This document shows, piece after piece, positions 6,387-6,506 of a stretch of 6,506 bases of DNA. The position numbers were made by a program, and so were the translations under genes. Positions within the stretch are counted from its first letter, which is position 1. Each line of letters starts with the position of its first letter. The stretch comes from Paracoccaceae bacterium (GTDB lineage Bacteria; Pseudomonadota; Alphaproteobacteria; Rhodobacterales; Rhodobacteraceae), in contig SKMI01000152.1 of the NCBI GenBank assembly GCA_007121115.1, positions 1 to 6,506 of the forward strand. Reading direction: 5' to 3'. The notes under the pieces were generated by a model. It did not search any database. It was not told the DNA's origin and worked only from the letters and a program-made list of their open reading frames with translations.

Positions 6387-6461
6387 TGGCTCCGGCGGTA
6401 GGGATCGAACCTACGACCAATTGATTAACAGTCAACTGCTCTACCGCTGAGCTACGCCGGA
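6387..6461 (-). tRNA. tRNA-Asn (anticodon GTT)
   Basis: Read on the minus strand from 6461, this folds as a 75-nt cloverleaf. The acceptor stem is TCCGGCG with CGCCGGA (6455-6461 and 6391-6397). The D-arm is GCTC/GAGC. The anticodon stem GTTGA/TCAAT (with one G-U pair) encloses the loop CTGTTAA, with anticodon GTT complementary to 6427-6429. The variable loop is 5 nt and the T-arm is GTAGG/CCTAC around TTCGATC. The discriminator is G (complement of 6390) and CCA is encoded at 6389-6387. It decodes AAC and AAU. Confidence 0.97.
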
Positions 6462-6471
6462 ACACGGGGGC

Positions 6472-6500
6472 GATATAGCAAGCGATTCCGGGCGCGTCCA
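6472..6500 (-). promoter_or_regulatory. Sigma-70-type promoter of tRNA-Asn
   Basis: On the minus strand a -35-like box TGGACG (6500-6495) and a -10 box TATATC (6477-6472) are separated by exactly 17 bp. The -10 box ends 10 bp before the tRNA 5' end at 6461. The spacing matches that of the tRNA-Val promoter in the same window. The -35 box is weaker than the consensus. Confidence 0.6.
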
Positions 6501-6506
6501 GAGCGA

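Noticed and set aside
1..6506. CRISPR array, insertion sequence, toxin-antitoxin or defence genes
   Set aside because: No regularly spaced repeats, transposase motifs, terminal inverted repeats or recognisable defence proteins were seen on either strand.

Overview
The window comes from a GC-rich alphaproteobacterium, most likely of the Rhodobacterales/Roseobacter type. The grounds are the short-type ProS C-terminus, the very GC-rich third codon positions, and a sugar locus resembling the frc (fructose ABC transporter and kinase) loci of this class. This placement comes from recalled family resemblance, not from a search.

Layout. 1-342 (+) is the C-terminal third or less of prolyl-tRNA synthetase. 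A clear promoter then precedes tRNA-Val(CAC) at 416-490. 447-1301 (-) is a shortened SorC-type sugar-binding regulator whose frame runs into the antisense strand of that tRNA. 1298-2747 (-) holds remnants of a 2-oxoacid dehydrogenase system: a fused E1 alpha/beta protein with a large internal deletion and a frameshift, running directly into the last ~80 codons of an AcoC-like alpha/beta-hydrolase E2. The E2 stop overlaps the SorC start (ATGA). 2835-3815 (-) is a ROK-family regulator that has lost its N-terminal DNA-binding part and carries a frameshift. It abuts, back to back, a fragment of a periplasmic sugar-binding protein (3816-4092, +, also frameshifted). That fragment runs into an N-terminally truncated ABC sugar permease (4093-5256, +). 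The permease overlaps by ATGA a complete PfkB-family sugar kinase (5253-6203, +). After ~180 bp with no recognisable gene comes a convergent tRNA-Asn(GTT) at 6387-6461 (-) with its promoter at 6472-6500.

Interpretation. The ancestral arrangement was probably two sugar/polyol catabolism units: (i) a SorC-regulated E1-E2 dehydrogenase operon and (ii) a ROK-regulated ABC importer plus kinase. In this copy nearly every gene between the two tRNAs is damaged by large deletions, small in-frame deletions or single-base losses, while the PfkB kinase, both tRNAs and the visible part of proS look sound. No ATP-binding subunit is present. The most economical reading is a decaying catabolic locus. A poor or chimeric assembly could give the same single-base pattern and has to be excluded. 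I see no new defence, mobile or RNA system here.
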